Assembly (NCBI GenBank): GCA_029204225.1
Contig: CM055102.1
Coordinates: 26,576,922-26,640,921, forward strand
Direction of reading: 5' to 3'
Length of the DNA: 64,000 bases
Source of the DNA: Diphasiastrum complanatum
Lineage: Eukaryota; Streptophyta; Lycopodiopsida; Lycopodiales; Lycopodiaceae
Both the position numbers and the translations under genes were made by a program. How positions within the stretch are numbered: position 1 is the stretch's first letter; each line of letters begins with the position of its first letter. Below, one piece after another: positions 22,691 through 30,870 of the stretch. The notes under the pieces are model-generated. The model was not told the DNA's origin. It was given only the letters and a program-made list of their open reading frames with translations, and made no database searches.

Positions 22691-24092
22691 CCGAAATGAC
22701 TTCGGGCTGGCCCGATTCAGCCCCTGCAAAAAACGCTAACAGCCAGATTCGAACCGGGTCCGTCTGATTCGAACATTCAGATCGCGATTTGTGTTAACAT
22801 AACATCTAAAGACAAAATGCTCCTCTATCTTGACCTTGCCCAAAGTACACATGACAAACTGTCTTCCTGGGAAGTACATTGGAAATGGCCAGTCTCAACG
22901 TTTATCTAGTGTGAGGAAACTTGAACCTGCTCTGAAGTGAACTTGAGACAAATGCGATACTCCTGAGTCTAGATAATGAGGTAAAATTGGAATCGCAACT
23001 ACATCTCTTTTGCAAAAAGTGAGTCTAATAGAAGTCTACTTTGACACCCTCTGGTGGGCTTGATCAGACACTCGAGTATTTGCACGATATATAAACCATG
23101 GGATATAGTCATGTGTACCTCTTGAGCATGTGCACGATATATAAACCATCGGATATAATCATGTGTACCTCTTGAGTATGTGCACGATATATAAAAATCA
23201 TCGGATATAGTCATGTGTACCTTTGGGAATGTGAGATATGGATATGCCAAATAAGTCCAATCGTAGTGAAGCTTGAGAGTGCTAACGTGAGTGATCGCCC
23301 TGCCCATAATCCCATGAGAGGACATGATTGCAATCTGCTAAGGGGGGGAGAGAGAGAAAGAGAGAGAGAAATTTTATCAATGTCTTTTCAAGTGCCAAAA
23401 TGGTGCATAAGTGTACGAAACACATCATATGTTGATCAAAGGAGCACAATACATCTTCGAAATATCGTAAATGAGAAAACGTGTTTTTTTTAAGTATAGT
23501 TAAAGTATAGGGCAGCCGACTATAGAGATAGCAGATCACTCAAATTTCACTAAATCTCCAACTAATAAGTAGATGGCAGACCCAAGCAAATTCGCCTGTA
23601 AGTCTTCAAAAAGGATCTTGTGCTGCAAAGAGCCAGTCTTGAATGCCAAGGATAAACTGTCAAGTCCTTCCGGAAGTGACAGAAGATTGGCATACTATTG
23701 CCAGCAGGTTGGCAGAGTCTACATTCCTAAACAAGTGTTGTGTCATGCTTCCTTGCCACCTCAATATAAACCCGCTAATAAAATACTATCTAAAAGCACA
23801 AATTTCTTCTATCAACGTGCTGAGCAGTATGAAACTATCGAGAGGGGAGATAAGTTGTAGTTTCACTTGCTGAAGGAAAGACAGGATTGCAAGAACCGAA
23901 ATTTAACACCAAAATACAAAAACCTGAGATATGATCTCACCTCAGTTGATGTGCTGGTTGGCCACCCTCCGAATGGGCTAGGCTCCACTTGAGCAAACCA
24001 TCCCAGTCTGGCTGACCTCCCGACTGGGCCGCGCTCTGCCCTCCCAAAGCTGCTGCCACATCTTTTGATTCTTGTTCCCCGGGTTGCACCAT
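1..24092 (-). CDS. FES1: Fes1-like Hsp70 nucleotide exchange factor, first two exons (5' part of gene)
   Basis: Cytosolic Fes1/HspBP1-type proteins bind Hsp70, open its nucleotide cleft and release ADP; plant Fes1A is tied to heat tolerance. Exon 1 is 23941-24092 (ATG at 24092-24090, 50 codons plus two bases). It reads [18 protein letters not shown], a Gln/Gly/Ala-rich stretch, then [19 protein letters not shown], the family's N-terminal signature (plant homologues: [18 protein letters not shown]). It ends at a good donor, GTGAGATC. Exon 2 is 1-124: an acceptor reading TTGCAG is followed by C, which completes Ser51, then [18 protein letters not shown] and [15 protein letters not shown]. That is exactly what follows this motif in the family. 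Phase (2/1) and order agree, so 92 of roughly 350-400 residues are visible; the armadillo-like core lies left of the window. No lesion is seen, so the gene looks functional. Identification rests on remembered family motifs. Confidence 0.92.
862..1640 (-). mobile_element. Copia retrotransposon relic, integrase region
   Basis: A fragment of a Ty1/Copia polyprotein on the minus strand. Parts seen: the start of the integrase core ([36 protein letters not shown], about 1400-1559) and its later part ([20 protein letters not shown], about 1100-1209). It carries a short local duplication. No LTRs, primer site or reverse transcriptase were recognised here. It is a broken, old fragment inside the Fes1 intron. 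Confidence 0.8.
1650..2483 (+). other. Unrecognised coding-like stretch, decayed
   Basis: A 91-codon frame (1735-2010) reads [19 protein letters not shown] and later [20 protein letters not shown] and [11 protein letters not shown]. The same frame continues past its stop with protein-like text ([36 protein letters not shown]), up to about 2195. I do not recognise the family. The composition looks like a real protein rather than chance translation, so it may be a pseudogene or an unplaced transposon part. From 2250 to 2483 I see nothing definite. Confidence 0.35.
2484..2622 (-). repeat. Extra partial LTR copy of Gypsy element A
   Basis: A 139-bp segment starting TGTTAGAGGTCTCAACACC is repeated almost perfectly by the sequence beginning at 2623, so two partial LTR copies stand head to tail. 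Each is preceded by the same CACCTTG. This looks like a local tandem duplication of the outer LTR end rather than a second insertion. Confidence 0.8.
2901..3328 (-). repeat. 3' LTR of Gypsy B
   Basis: 428 bp, starting AGTTACGAATAAAG and ending CATAACT on the plus strand. It is about 98 percent identical to 7681-8100. The ends are AG...CT rather than the usual TG...CA; both the 5-bp target duplication and the abutting primer site of the other copy fix them. Confidence 0.95.
4500..4700 (-). repeat. Imperfect tandem repeat inside Gypsy B
   Basis: A motif of about 40 bp containing GTAATAACCAGGAATGCCA occurs twice, about 84 bp apart. On the minus strand it encodes the repeated phrase [14 protein letters not shown]. 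It belongs to the odd, hydrophobic middle of element B. Confidence 0.7.
7669..7680 (-). other. Primer binding site of Gypsy B (perfect tRNA-iMet match)
   Basis: The plus strand reads GCTCTGATACCA, the exact complement of TGGTATCAGAGC, with no gap to the LTR. This places the LTR edge independently of the target duplication. Confidence 0.92.
7681..8100 (-). repeat. 5' LTR of Gypsy B
   Basis: 420 bp with the same AGTTAC...TAACT ends. The primer site abuts it directly at 7669-7680. Confidence 0.95.
12866..12877 (-). other. Primer binding site of Gypsy A (tRNA-iMet type)
   Basis: On the plus strand the sequence is GCTCTGATAACA. This is one base away from the complement of the initiator-Met tRNA 3' end (TGGTATCAGAGC), and it sits one base inside the 5' LTR. 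Confidence 0.75.
12879..13043 (-). repeat. 5' LTR of Gypsy A
   Basis: It begins TGTTAGAGGTC and ends CTCGTAACA, so the ends TGTTA/TAACA are inverted. It matches the first and last parts of the 3' LTR copy at 2623-8175, but the two LTRs differ in length. The outside flank at 13044 (CATCC) does not match the flank left of 2623, so no clean target duplication remains. Confidence 0.85.
13044..13698. other. Stretch without a recognised gene
   Basis: AT-rich sequence with loosely repeated phrases such as CATAACATGTCC and CTTGACATGTTC between 13420 and 13600. No coding or RNA feature was recognised. Confidence 0.5.
13699..14095 (+). repeat. Diverged LTR of the Gypsy B family, opposite orientation
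   Basis: 397 bp that begins AGTTATGGACTTCATTACG and ends TTCGTAACT. Read in reverse it follows the B LTR along its length (TTATGCATAAGCAGGCC, GGGCGCACTATT, ATTGATCTCTCTCTTT). It is far more diverged than the two B LTRs are from each other, so it is an older copy. The AG...CT ends recur here. No primer site or target duplication is visible; it is followed at once by an unrelated Gypsy integrase fragment. Confidence 0.8.
14096..16316 (+). mobile_element. Gypsy relic L: integrase fragment, long 3' non-coding part, 3' LTR
   Basis: Parts in order on the plus strand: integrase core (about 14110-14440: [40 protein letters not shown]), then about 1.4 kb without recognisable domains, a polypurine tract (TTAAGGGGGAA, 15911-15921) and a 3' LTR at 15922-16316. 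Gag, protease and reverse transcriptase are not seen on its 5' side, where an unrelated LTR abuts. It is a broken relic. Confidence 0.8.
15922..16316 (+). repeat. 3' LTR of Gypsy relic L
   Basis: 395 bp with inverted ends TGTTAG...CTAACA directly after a polypurine tract. The internal text GGCCATGCCTGCATGCTA and a following TTAGTAAAAGTCTAG resemble the 386-bp tandem repeat at 21725, which suggests a related LTR family. Confidence 0.75.
16339..18870 (-). mobile_element. Gypsy relic C with perfect primer site and 5' LTR start
   Basis: Parts on the minus strand, right to left: 5' LTR from 18560 (TGTCAGATTC; outer end not determined), primer site at 18546-18557 (plus strand GCTCTGATACCA, perfect), Gag (about 17850-18334: [22 protein letters not shown], shown in part), protease (about 17300-17500: [16 protein letters not shown]), a reverse transcriptase piece (about 16680-16820: FVDDI) and the zinc-binding N-terminus of integrase (about 16339-16620, HCLKCQ). 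The integrase core and 3' LTR are not seen. It is broken in several places. Confidence 0.82.
18871..20026. other. Stretch without a recognised gene
   Basis: Positions 18871-19740 have no recognised coding content; the first part may be the remainder of the C-type LTR. Positions 19675-19775 are low-complexity sequence built of TTGAAT/ATTCGA/AACCGATTTGA phrases. The phrase TCTCCTCCCAACCATAGC occurs both at about 18735 and 19900, hinting at a shared short repeat. Confidence 0.45.
20027..20959 (+). pseudogene. L1-type LINE ORF1 relic (coiled coil plus RRM-like RNA-binding protein)
   Basis: L1 ORF1 proteins form trimers by a coiled coil, bind LINE RNA and act as nucleic-acid chaperones in the element's RNP. 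The frame is open from 20027 to 20959 except for one TAA at 20258 (probably once CAA: context FE*LNNHKEQ). The order is a Pro-rich N-terminus ([17 protein letters not shown]), a heptad-like coiled coil ([18 protein letters not shown]), then an RRM-like part ([20 protein letters not shown]) and a C-terminal domain ([20 protein letters not shown], then [19 protein letters not shown]). This is the L1 ORF1p layout; plant L1 ORF1 more often carries a CCHC knuckle, which is absent. From the ATG-less start to the stop is 311 codons. No ORF2 follows. Family placement is from remembered motifs. Confidence 0.75.
20960..21216 (+). mobile_element. LINE-like 3' end with (CT)n tail
   Basis: The ORF1 relic is followed by about 170 bp of 3' sequence ending GATGTTAATAAAGCTTTC, then an uninterrupted (CT) run of about 38 units (21141-21216). 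Short-unit tails of this kind are typical of LINE and SINE 3' ends. Confidence 0.65.
21217..21465 (+). mobile_element. Second LINE/SINE-like 3' end with (CTTT)n tail
   Basis: It ends with TTGTACCCTTGGGTACCTAC and then ACATTAATAAAGCTTTC, followed by (TTTC)n to about 21463. The last 14 bases before the tail (TTAATAAAGCTTTC) equal those of the neighbouring element at 21129-21142, so the two belong to one family. Confidence 0.6.
21635..22645 (+). repeat. Three copies of a ~65-bp motif around a tandem LTR-like pair
   Basis: The phrase GTGCACACCACTTCCACTC followed by TGAGT..TGATGAATCATGGA and AGCAACGATGCATT occurs near 21637, 22496 and 22577 with small changes. The copies flank and follow the 386-bp tandem repeat. 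They suggest repeated local duplication, not a gene. Confidence 0.7.
21725..22468 (+). repeat. Tandem duplication, ~386-bp unit, two copies
   Basis: Unit 1 runs 21725-22110 and unit 2 22111-about 22468. Both start ATGCCTGC.TG.TATTATA and end TAACTCC, at roughly 90 percent identity by eye. The unit contains GGCTGGCG.CCCACCACAAAA and GTGTGTTAGAGCTTTGCTC. The start resembles the inner part of the LTR at 15922, so this is probably a tandem LTR remnant. Confidence 0.75.
22645..22687. repeat. (CT)n microsatellite
   Basis: An uninterrupted CT run of about 21 units directly after the third copy of the TGCATT motif. Chance open frames made of Leu-Ser or Arg-Glu repeats run through it and are not genes. 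Confidence 0.95.
22688..23072. other. Stretch without a recognised gene
   Basis: Ordinary AT-rich intronic sequence of the Fes1-like gene; no domain or repeat was recognised. Confidence 0.5.
23073..23226. repeat. 50-bp minisatellite, about three copies
   Basis: The unit contains TGCACGATATATAAACCAT, GGATATAGTCATGTGTACC and TCTTGAG. TGCACGATAT recurs at 23081, 23131 and 23181, an exact 50-bp period; the third unit has two extra bases. It lies in the Fes1 intron about 700 bp from exon 1. Confidence 0.92.
23227..23940. other. Intron sequence next to Fes1 exon 1
   Basis: Contains a short GA-rich run (about 23341-23370). An open frame on the plus strand at 23573-23860 has no recognisable domain and no homology that I can name; I treat it as chance. 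No further Fes1 exon was found here. Confidence 0.45.
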
Positions 24093-24500
24093 CTCGCTGG
24101 TACGTAGCAATAACGATCCTCAGACTTCGATGGCGCTCTTCCAAACCCTCAAACTCCAAAAGCCTTCCTCGCTATCGATCGATCTGTATGCTGTCTGCTC
24201 TTCTTCTTTGGATAAACGACTGATTTGATGGATTCCACTGAGAAGCACGAGTTATAAAGAAAGAAAAAGAAAGGCCCAAACAACAGGAGTAGAAGATAGA
24301 AGAGAGTCCCAAAAAGGAAGAGTAGAGTCTAGAAACTTGGAGGATAGATCTTTCCCAAATGAAAAATAAAAGCATGTAGAAATGAGATGATGTGGGTGAT
24401 GAAATTTTAATTAAAAACCTAGAATCCTAGAAATTTGATGATGATGGGTGATGAAAAGAACAAGAACAATCCAAAGTAGATTCCACCGTTAATCTCCACA
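24093..24500 (-). promoter_or_regulatory. 5' UTR and putative core promoter of the Fes1-like gene
   Basis: On the minus strand, a TATA-like CTTTATAACT (24250-24259) lies about 160 bp before the start codon. Transcription would begin near 24220-24230, giving a 5' UTR of about 130 bases. No perfect triple heat-shock element (nTTCnnGAAnnTTCn) was seen. One weak partial match (TCTAGAAACTT, near 24328) is not enough to call. This is inference from position. Confidence 0.4.
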
Positions 24501-25885
24501 CGTTCTCGGGCTTGATTCCGTCAAGGGTAGTAGCCCGAGGCAAAAGAGTCCATGGACGCGAGACTTTCTCGACGTGAAATATGTTTTAAATTTTTGTTTT
24601 TTTAATAAATGTGTGAGTTTACATTGCCTTTTGTGACAATAGCCCAAAGCGAAAGGGTTGAAATTTTGTTTTTTTATAAATTTGTGAGTTTACATAACCT
24701 TTTGTGACAATAGCCCAACGCAAAAGGGTCTATGGACATAGGACTGGTGAGTGGGTTTGCAAAAAACTTATAAATTAGGTGCTGGAAAGAATGGTGAACC
24801 CGTTCATTCAGGAAATGGTGACGTTGCACCCGAGTGAGCGGGCCACATGGAAAAAGCCCCTTACCTGAGGTGAAATATGCTTCAAAATATATATATTTTT
24901 GTCACAACTTTATGCACATAAAGCTGTGTAATGCATAAACTACAGTCTTCCAAGCAGAAGGTTGCGTAAAATACGAGACACGACTGTTGCCAAGATTTTT
25001 TACCACAAGATGGCACCAATTCTTTCATGATTGCTGGGAAACTAATTTTGTAGCGTAAATTTCCCATGTGAGGGCTTTATGCTCACAAAATCCGATAGTC
25101 AAATCTAGGCCCTTAACCTTTTCCCCAACATAAGCACCGAACATTTTCTTTTCTTTTATGTTGAGCTTTTATGATTGTAACACCCTACTCAGCCAAGTTG
25201 CCCAAGCCATTATCAGCTTAATGCCTGGCCGAAGCTTTTATTCACTTACAATCCAAATGTGTTTATCCCTACTCATTCCATCGATCAAAAATATTCACTG
25301 ATAATAATTTAAGTATATGTTCGTGATTTGTCAATCATAAATAGTTAGATTCTTATGATTCGACAATCATAATTTATTGGAATCCAAAATCATACTTAAT
25401 CAGTAAGGAATATTGGAGTATATGTCAACCCTGAAATCTGATGAACTCCAAAAAACTCAATTACCATTCTTGGAACCATTATGATTCGCTATCCAATTGA
25501 GCTCTCTAGGATACAATAACTGATGAACTGAGTCTATCCCTCAACTAAGAAATACTCACCCAAGAATTTCCTATCCTATGCACATAATTTTTAGTGATGA
25601 ATCCAAATGACTCATAATCATGTCTTTTACAAGCAATAAAACAAAAATCAAACAGTTTCTGGTGAATTCTCTTCACATTGTCCGTTTTACCAATTAACTT
25701 CCACAAGAGTAAACCAACTACTCAAGTTAATTGCCAATGATTCATAAAACTCAAATGTTCAGGTGTAAATCTTAATTATACTGATATAACACCACATTTA
25801 GATCCTTATCCAAATCATTTTTAGATTAACAAGTAAATCTTCCATAACAAGATCTGTTAACTCTACAAATAATTGTCCATCACAA
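24501..25885. other. Intergenic stretch with a small local duplication
   Basis: A segment with TTTTTTTATAAAT..GTGAGTTTACAT..CCTTTTGTGACAATAGCCCAA (shown in parts) occurs twice between 24590 and 24730, about 85 bp apart. The rest to 25885 is AT-rich, with no coding feature recognised. Confidence 0.55.
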
Positions 25886-26772
25886 TGTGAAAGATTTCAT
25901 ATCCTTAAGATCCAATCTACTTGAATGATCTTTGGTTAGAAAGAGAAATACACTACCAATCTCACCAGTGTAGAAAAATCAGCATCATGCAAACACCAAT
26001 AGAACTTGATCAAACTTGAATGAAATGAAAAAGTACTGTTGCTTTCCGTGCAAAACCAACGAGCTACTGTATTTCACACGTGTGGATCCAAAAATAGCAA
26101 ATATAGATCATTCTACACAAAATTGCAAGCAATCACCAAGATAGTGCACCAATGGATAGTAGAACCCAAGAGAACCATGGATAAGCATGAAATGAGATAG
26201 AGAAGAGAGAAGATTGCTCTCTCCACGAGTTACATCCTTTTATAACAGGTCCAAACCCTATTTGGCCACTTGGCTTTCCCACCAAAATGCTAACCCTACT
26301 AATTTTGGGTCTAGATTTAATGTACCCAACTATTCAAATTTGAATCTACTCAAACTCACATTCTAACTTTCCCACACTTTCAAAAAATGTTTATTCAAAT
26401 GAAATTGAGACTAATGAGCTTTGAAAAGTCAACCTCTAAGTCTAAAACAAGTTTTGGCCTCAATATGCCAAATATGAAAATATTGCAAAATGTGATGAAA
26501 CTAGTTGAATCTTTCACACTCCCTCTTCAACTAGTTTTAACATAGACTTTGATAATACTCCAAGTGAAATCCTATGCTTCGTGAACAAGTCTTTTCCCAA
26601 TGCTTTGGTGAAAATATTAGCTACACATTCCCTTGAAGACACATGCTGAAGCTCCACCTCCTTTGCAATGACTCGCTCCCTCACAAAATGATATTGTATC
26701 TCAATATGCTTCCTCCTAGCATAGTTTTTGACCATAGAACCTTGATCCATCATAAGAATGACCTTCTTCCTG
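25886..26772 (-). mobile_element. Copia relic E: RNase H end plus 3' LTR
   Basis: On the minus strand the RNase H C-terminus (about 26514-26770: RRKHIEIQYHFVRERVIAKE, VELQHVSSRE, VANIFTKALGKDLFTKHR) is followed by a purine-rich tract and a 633-bp LTR (25886-26518) with inverted ends TGTGAAAGAT...ATCTTTCACA. Only this 3' end is present. It is a broken fragment. Confidence 0.87.
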
Positions 26773-29700
26773 CCAAATAGGGTTTGGACCTGTTATAAAA
26801 GGATGTAATTCATAGAGAGAGCAATCTTCTCTCTTCTCTATCTCATTTCATGCTTATACATGGTTCTCTTGGGTTCTACTATCCATTGGTGCACTATCTT
26901 GGTGATTGCTTGCAATTCTATGTGTAGAATGATCTATATTTGCTATTTCTGGATCCACACGTGGGAAATACATTAGTTTGATGGTTTTGTATGGACAACA
27001 ACAATATTTTTTCATTTCATTCAAGTTTGATCAAGTTCTATTGGTGTTTGCATCTAAATTTGTGTTTAGATGTTGATTTTTCTACATTGGTGAGATTGGT
27101 AGTGTATTTCTCTTTCTAACCAAAGATCATTCAAGTAGATTGGATCTTAAGGATCTGAAATCTTTCACATGGTATCAAAGCTTGTGTTTCAGTTTATGAA
27201 GGAGAAAATCAGATCTATTAATGATTTGGTGAAGATATCAAGTCTAGAACATGCTAGAGAGGATTCTACACCAAAATCGGATTTTTTGCTTTTGTAGATT
27301 GGATCTTTTGTAGATCAAAACACTAAATAGGTCAATATACTTGTTCAGTTCTGATTTTTTGAATTCACATACTGGATTTGGCCAATTTTTGGATCATTGG
27401 ATCAGCCTAAGCGGTGGCTTATAGATTGCATATCAAATTTTCAGCATTTGCATGTAGATTTGGAATAGTCAATTTTTTGTGATTTTGTCAAAACTCTAAT
27501 TTTGATTGGATATCTAGATAGTGAGGTTGCTAGACTTAATTTGAGTGTGTTTCAATCTTAGGAAGTGGCAAAAGTCATTAGATTGAAGATAGATCATAGG
27601 TTGATCAAGATTTCATGATTCTATGTGTTGATTTGCTTGGATAGTGCTAGAAGAGAATTTGTGAGATAGTTTCAAATCTTGGTGATTTATTTTGAAAGAA
27701 TTTGTTGTTGTTCAAAGGAGTGCTCTGTGCATTGAAGCAGGTTGAAAGAGAAGATCAAGTCATTGCTACATGGCAACCTCAACATGTTGGAAGCCAATGA
27801 TAGGCTTACCTCAAGTAACTAGTCATTGTGGAAAGTGAGGATGGAGTCACTTCTTGAGATGAATGGTGTTTTGGATATTGTTGTGGGTTTGGAGGAGAGA
27901 CCAGCAACACAACAAGATCAATTGAGGTATGACAAGAGGGCCAAGAAGGCTCTACACATGATAAAGATGAATGTTACCAATGAACTTCTCAAGGAAGTTG
28001 GTAAGTGCACATCATCTTTGGAAGCTTGGAATTCATTGAAGAAGCTTTATGAATCCAAGTCTACTTCTAGAGTGTTGACTCTAAGAAGGCAAATCTTTTC
28101 TTGTCTGCAAAGGAATGAAGAAAGTCCAAGTACTTTTGTTTTGAGAATGAAAGCATTGAATGATGAGTTGGCTTGCATTGATGAAAGCATTAAGGAAGGA
28201 GAGCTTCAAGTAATTCTTAATGGCTTATTGGATGCTCGCTAACATTGTTCAAAGTATTGCTATTCAAAAGACTTTGCTAAGTTTGATGGATCTTCAAGAG
28301 ATCTTGATCAATGAGGAATATAGGCTTCAAGCAAGAGGTGGATCTACATCGACACTTCAAGAGGATGCTATGTTCACAAAGGCCAAATTCAAGGGCAAAA
28401 CCAAAAGTAAGTGGTCTAAAGGGCAAGATCAAGTGGATGCTTCCTCAAGTGGCAAAAAGAAGGATAGATCAAAGCTCAAGTGCTTTTATTGTGGCATCAA
28501 AGGACACTTTGCAAGTGAGTGCTACAAGAAGAAGAGAGATCAAGGAGACAAGCAAGGTAATCTTACTCTTGATGAGGATGGTTTGGATGTTCAAGATGCA
28601 AATGATGATGCCTTTGTGATGTCTTCATGTATGCTTGCTAATGATGGAGATCTAGATCCTTGGTGGATTGATAGTGGAGCAAGTTCACACATGATCTTTC
28701 ACAAAGAGTACTTCACTTCTTTGTTGGCATATGGAGATGACAAGAGGGTGATCTACACGGCCAATGATGGTGAGTGTGCAATCAAAGGGATTGGCACAAT
28801 TCCCATTTCTCTCTCTACAAATAGGAATGTTCATTTGGAGGATGTCTTGTTTATTCCATCTATTACCAAGAATTTGCTTAATGTGAGTCAAATGCTAAGT
28901 AAGGGCCTCAAGGTGGAGTTTGATGGAGATGCTTGTTTGATCAAAAGGAAGGATGTCTTGATTGGAAAAGGAAAAAGGCAAGAGAAGTTGTTCAAACTAG
29001 ATGCTTGTGTTATTGCTAACCAAGTTGGATGTGTTGCAAGGGAACAAATTTCTATTCAAGAGGTTTGGCACAAAAGGATGGGACACCTCAACTTCAAGTC
29101 ATTGGAGGTAATGGCAAGGAAGAAGATTGTGATTGGTCTTCCAAGTTCCTTAAGTAATGTCAAGCATGTTTGTGAGTCTTGTGCTTTGTCTAAGTCACAT
29201 AGACTACCTTATACTAGATCTATTTCTCGATCTACAAAGCCTTTTCAACTTGTACATTCGGATATTCATGGATTTACTACAATTAGCAATAGTGGAGCTA
29301 ATATGTATGTAAGATTCATTGATGATTTTAGTAGATTTTGTTGGATCTATCTACTAAAGGGCAAGGATGAAGTGTATGATGTCTTTGTCAAGTTCAAGAA
29401 TGCAAGGGAGAACCAATTTTCCACAAAGATCAAGTGCTTGAGAGGTGACAATGGTGGTGAGTACATATCTAACAAGTTCAAGGCCTTTTGTGATGAGCAT
29501 GGGATCAAGAGGGAGTATACAACATCAAGGACCTCACAACAAAATGGAGTGGCTGAAAGGAAGAATAGGACTTTATGTGAAAGTGCTAAAGCTATGAGGT
29601 TAAGTGCTAATCTTGACAAACCATTTTGGGATCAAGCTTTGTTGTGTGCCAATTTCTTGTGCAATAGGTGGCCGAGTGGTATTTTGGATGGAAGGGCACC

Positions 29701-30352
29701 TTTTGAGATGCTATTCAAGAGGAGGCCGAGTGTCAACTTTCTAAGAACCTTTGGATGCACATGCTATATCAACATTACTCTTGATGATAGGACCAAGGAG
29801 GATCCATCTTCAAGAAGAGGTATTTATGTTGGATATAGTGAGGTGAGTAAAGCCTATAAGGTTTACATTCCTTCTACTAACAAAGTGATTGTTGGTAGAG
29901 ATGTCATTTTTTATGAGGGGAATATTCCAAAGGTGTCTTCAAGCATGATTGATGGTAGAGTGGATGGATCTAACATTCGTGATGTTGATGAGAAGGATCC
30001 TACTTTGGATGGTGGTGATGATGGACCTTCATCGAGTCAAAAGCCAAAGAGAACATCAAGAGAAAGACGAGTACCTTCAAGGCTCACAAATGATGAAAAG
30101 GGTAAGCAAGTAGTTTCTGGAAATTATGTTGATTTCCTAACCTCTTTGGATGAGCCTACAAGTGTAGATCAAGCAAGGAAAGAAGAGGAGTGGATCCAAG
30201 CAATGGATCTTGAGTATCAAACTCTTATGAAGAGTGAAACATCTTTTGGAGGATCTTCTTGTGTACATGGAGCTATGCAAGTGGATGGATGTTATCTTGC
30301 TATAAAATCAAGTAATGGATTTGGAAAACAAAGTTTGTTGAAACAAGGGTAG
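26773..30352 (+). mobile_element. Copia relic D: partial 5' LTR, primer site, Gag to integrase
   Basis: The LTR part (26773-27169) is the inverted counterpart of most of the E LTR and ends TCTTTCACA. The primer site at 27170-27181 is TGGTATCAAAGC, one base from the iMet type. Parts: UBN2-type Gag (about 27826-28240: MWKVRMESLLEMNGVLDIVV), zinc knuckle (CFYCGIKGHFASEC, near 28480), protease (WWIDSGASSHMIFH, near 28660), the pre-integrase HH-CC region (VWHKRMGHLNFKSLEV, CESCALSK) and the integrase core (LVHSDIHGFT, FIDDFSRFCWIYLLKG, GDNGGEYISNKF, QQNGVAERKNRT). Reverse transcriptase, RNase H and the 3' LTR are not found downstream. The Gag-integrase part is the best preserved coding sequence of any transposon here, but the element is broken. 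Confidence 0.93.
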
Positions 30353-30870
30353 TCCTTAAAGTAATCAGACTGGACAAGTGAGGAGTTTCATTTCAAGTGG
30401 TATCATGAAAATGGCGATCGACATTTTTCAGTGTCGCCATTTCGGCTAAGTTGCATGTCAATACTGCATTTTTGGTTGACCAGACAAAGTCCATGCCTTT
30501 CAAAATTATAATGAACGATTATGTCGATCAACATTTTATTTAAGTTGGGTGTCGATCGGCATTTTACTTAGACGAAATCTTTTGACTTATGCCTTTTGAC
30601 ATTTTTCAGCATGTGCCGAATATCGTGTAAATTTGCAAAGAATGTCAACTTGTGCCTAAATCTTTTTATTTTGTCATGCTCTTTCTCTATAGCAGATTCT
30701 CAAGTAAATTATCAAGTTGTAGTGAATAATTAAAGTAGAAGTAAATAGTTGATAATACTCTAAGACAACCGGATCAAACGAGGTTTAAAGTGGAATTAGA
30801 ATTCCAAGACTGCCCCTTAATTCAATTTCAAACACTTTAAATAATCTTCAAACTTAACATCTTTTCCAAT
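30353..30870. other. Stretch without a recognised gene
   Basis: Includes short repeated phrases (GTCGATC.ACATTTT) between 30410 and 30560. Nothing else was recognised. Confidence 0.5.

Larger units (their letters stand above)
125..23940 (-). other. Giant first intron (23,816 bp) of the Fes1-like gene
   Basis: The intron is bounded on the minus strand by donor GTGAGATC (just below 23941) and acceptor TTGCAG (125-130), with a short pyrimidine-rich stretch before the acceptor. It separates two exons that join in phase. It is filled by nested LTR retrotransposons, LINE relics and simple repeats described separately. Positions 125-860 hold AT-rich sequence with no recognisable coding content. Confidence 0.88.

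Noticed and set aside
21725-23226. CRISPR-like array
   Set aside because: The units are adjacent tandem copies without spacers, in a plant nuclear context.
23573-23860. 95-codon plus-strand open frame as a small gene
   Set aside because: No recognisable domain, no upstream promoter evidence, and it lies within the Fes1 intron on the opposite strand.
23941-24375. Other minus-strand frames over Fes1 exon 1 (for example one reading MEFEGLEERHRS)
   Set aside because: Out of frame with the Fes1 signature and lacking any domain; the exon frame carries WDGLLKWSL and a matching second exon.
24093-24500. Heat-shock element in the Fes1 promoter
   Set aside because: Only partial GAAnnTT words were seen; no run of three correctly spaced units.
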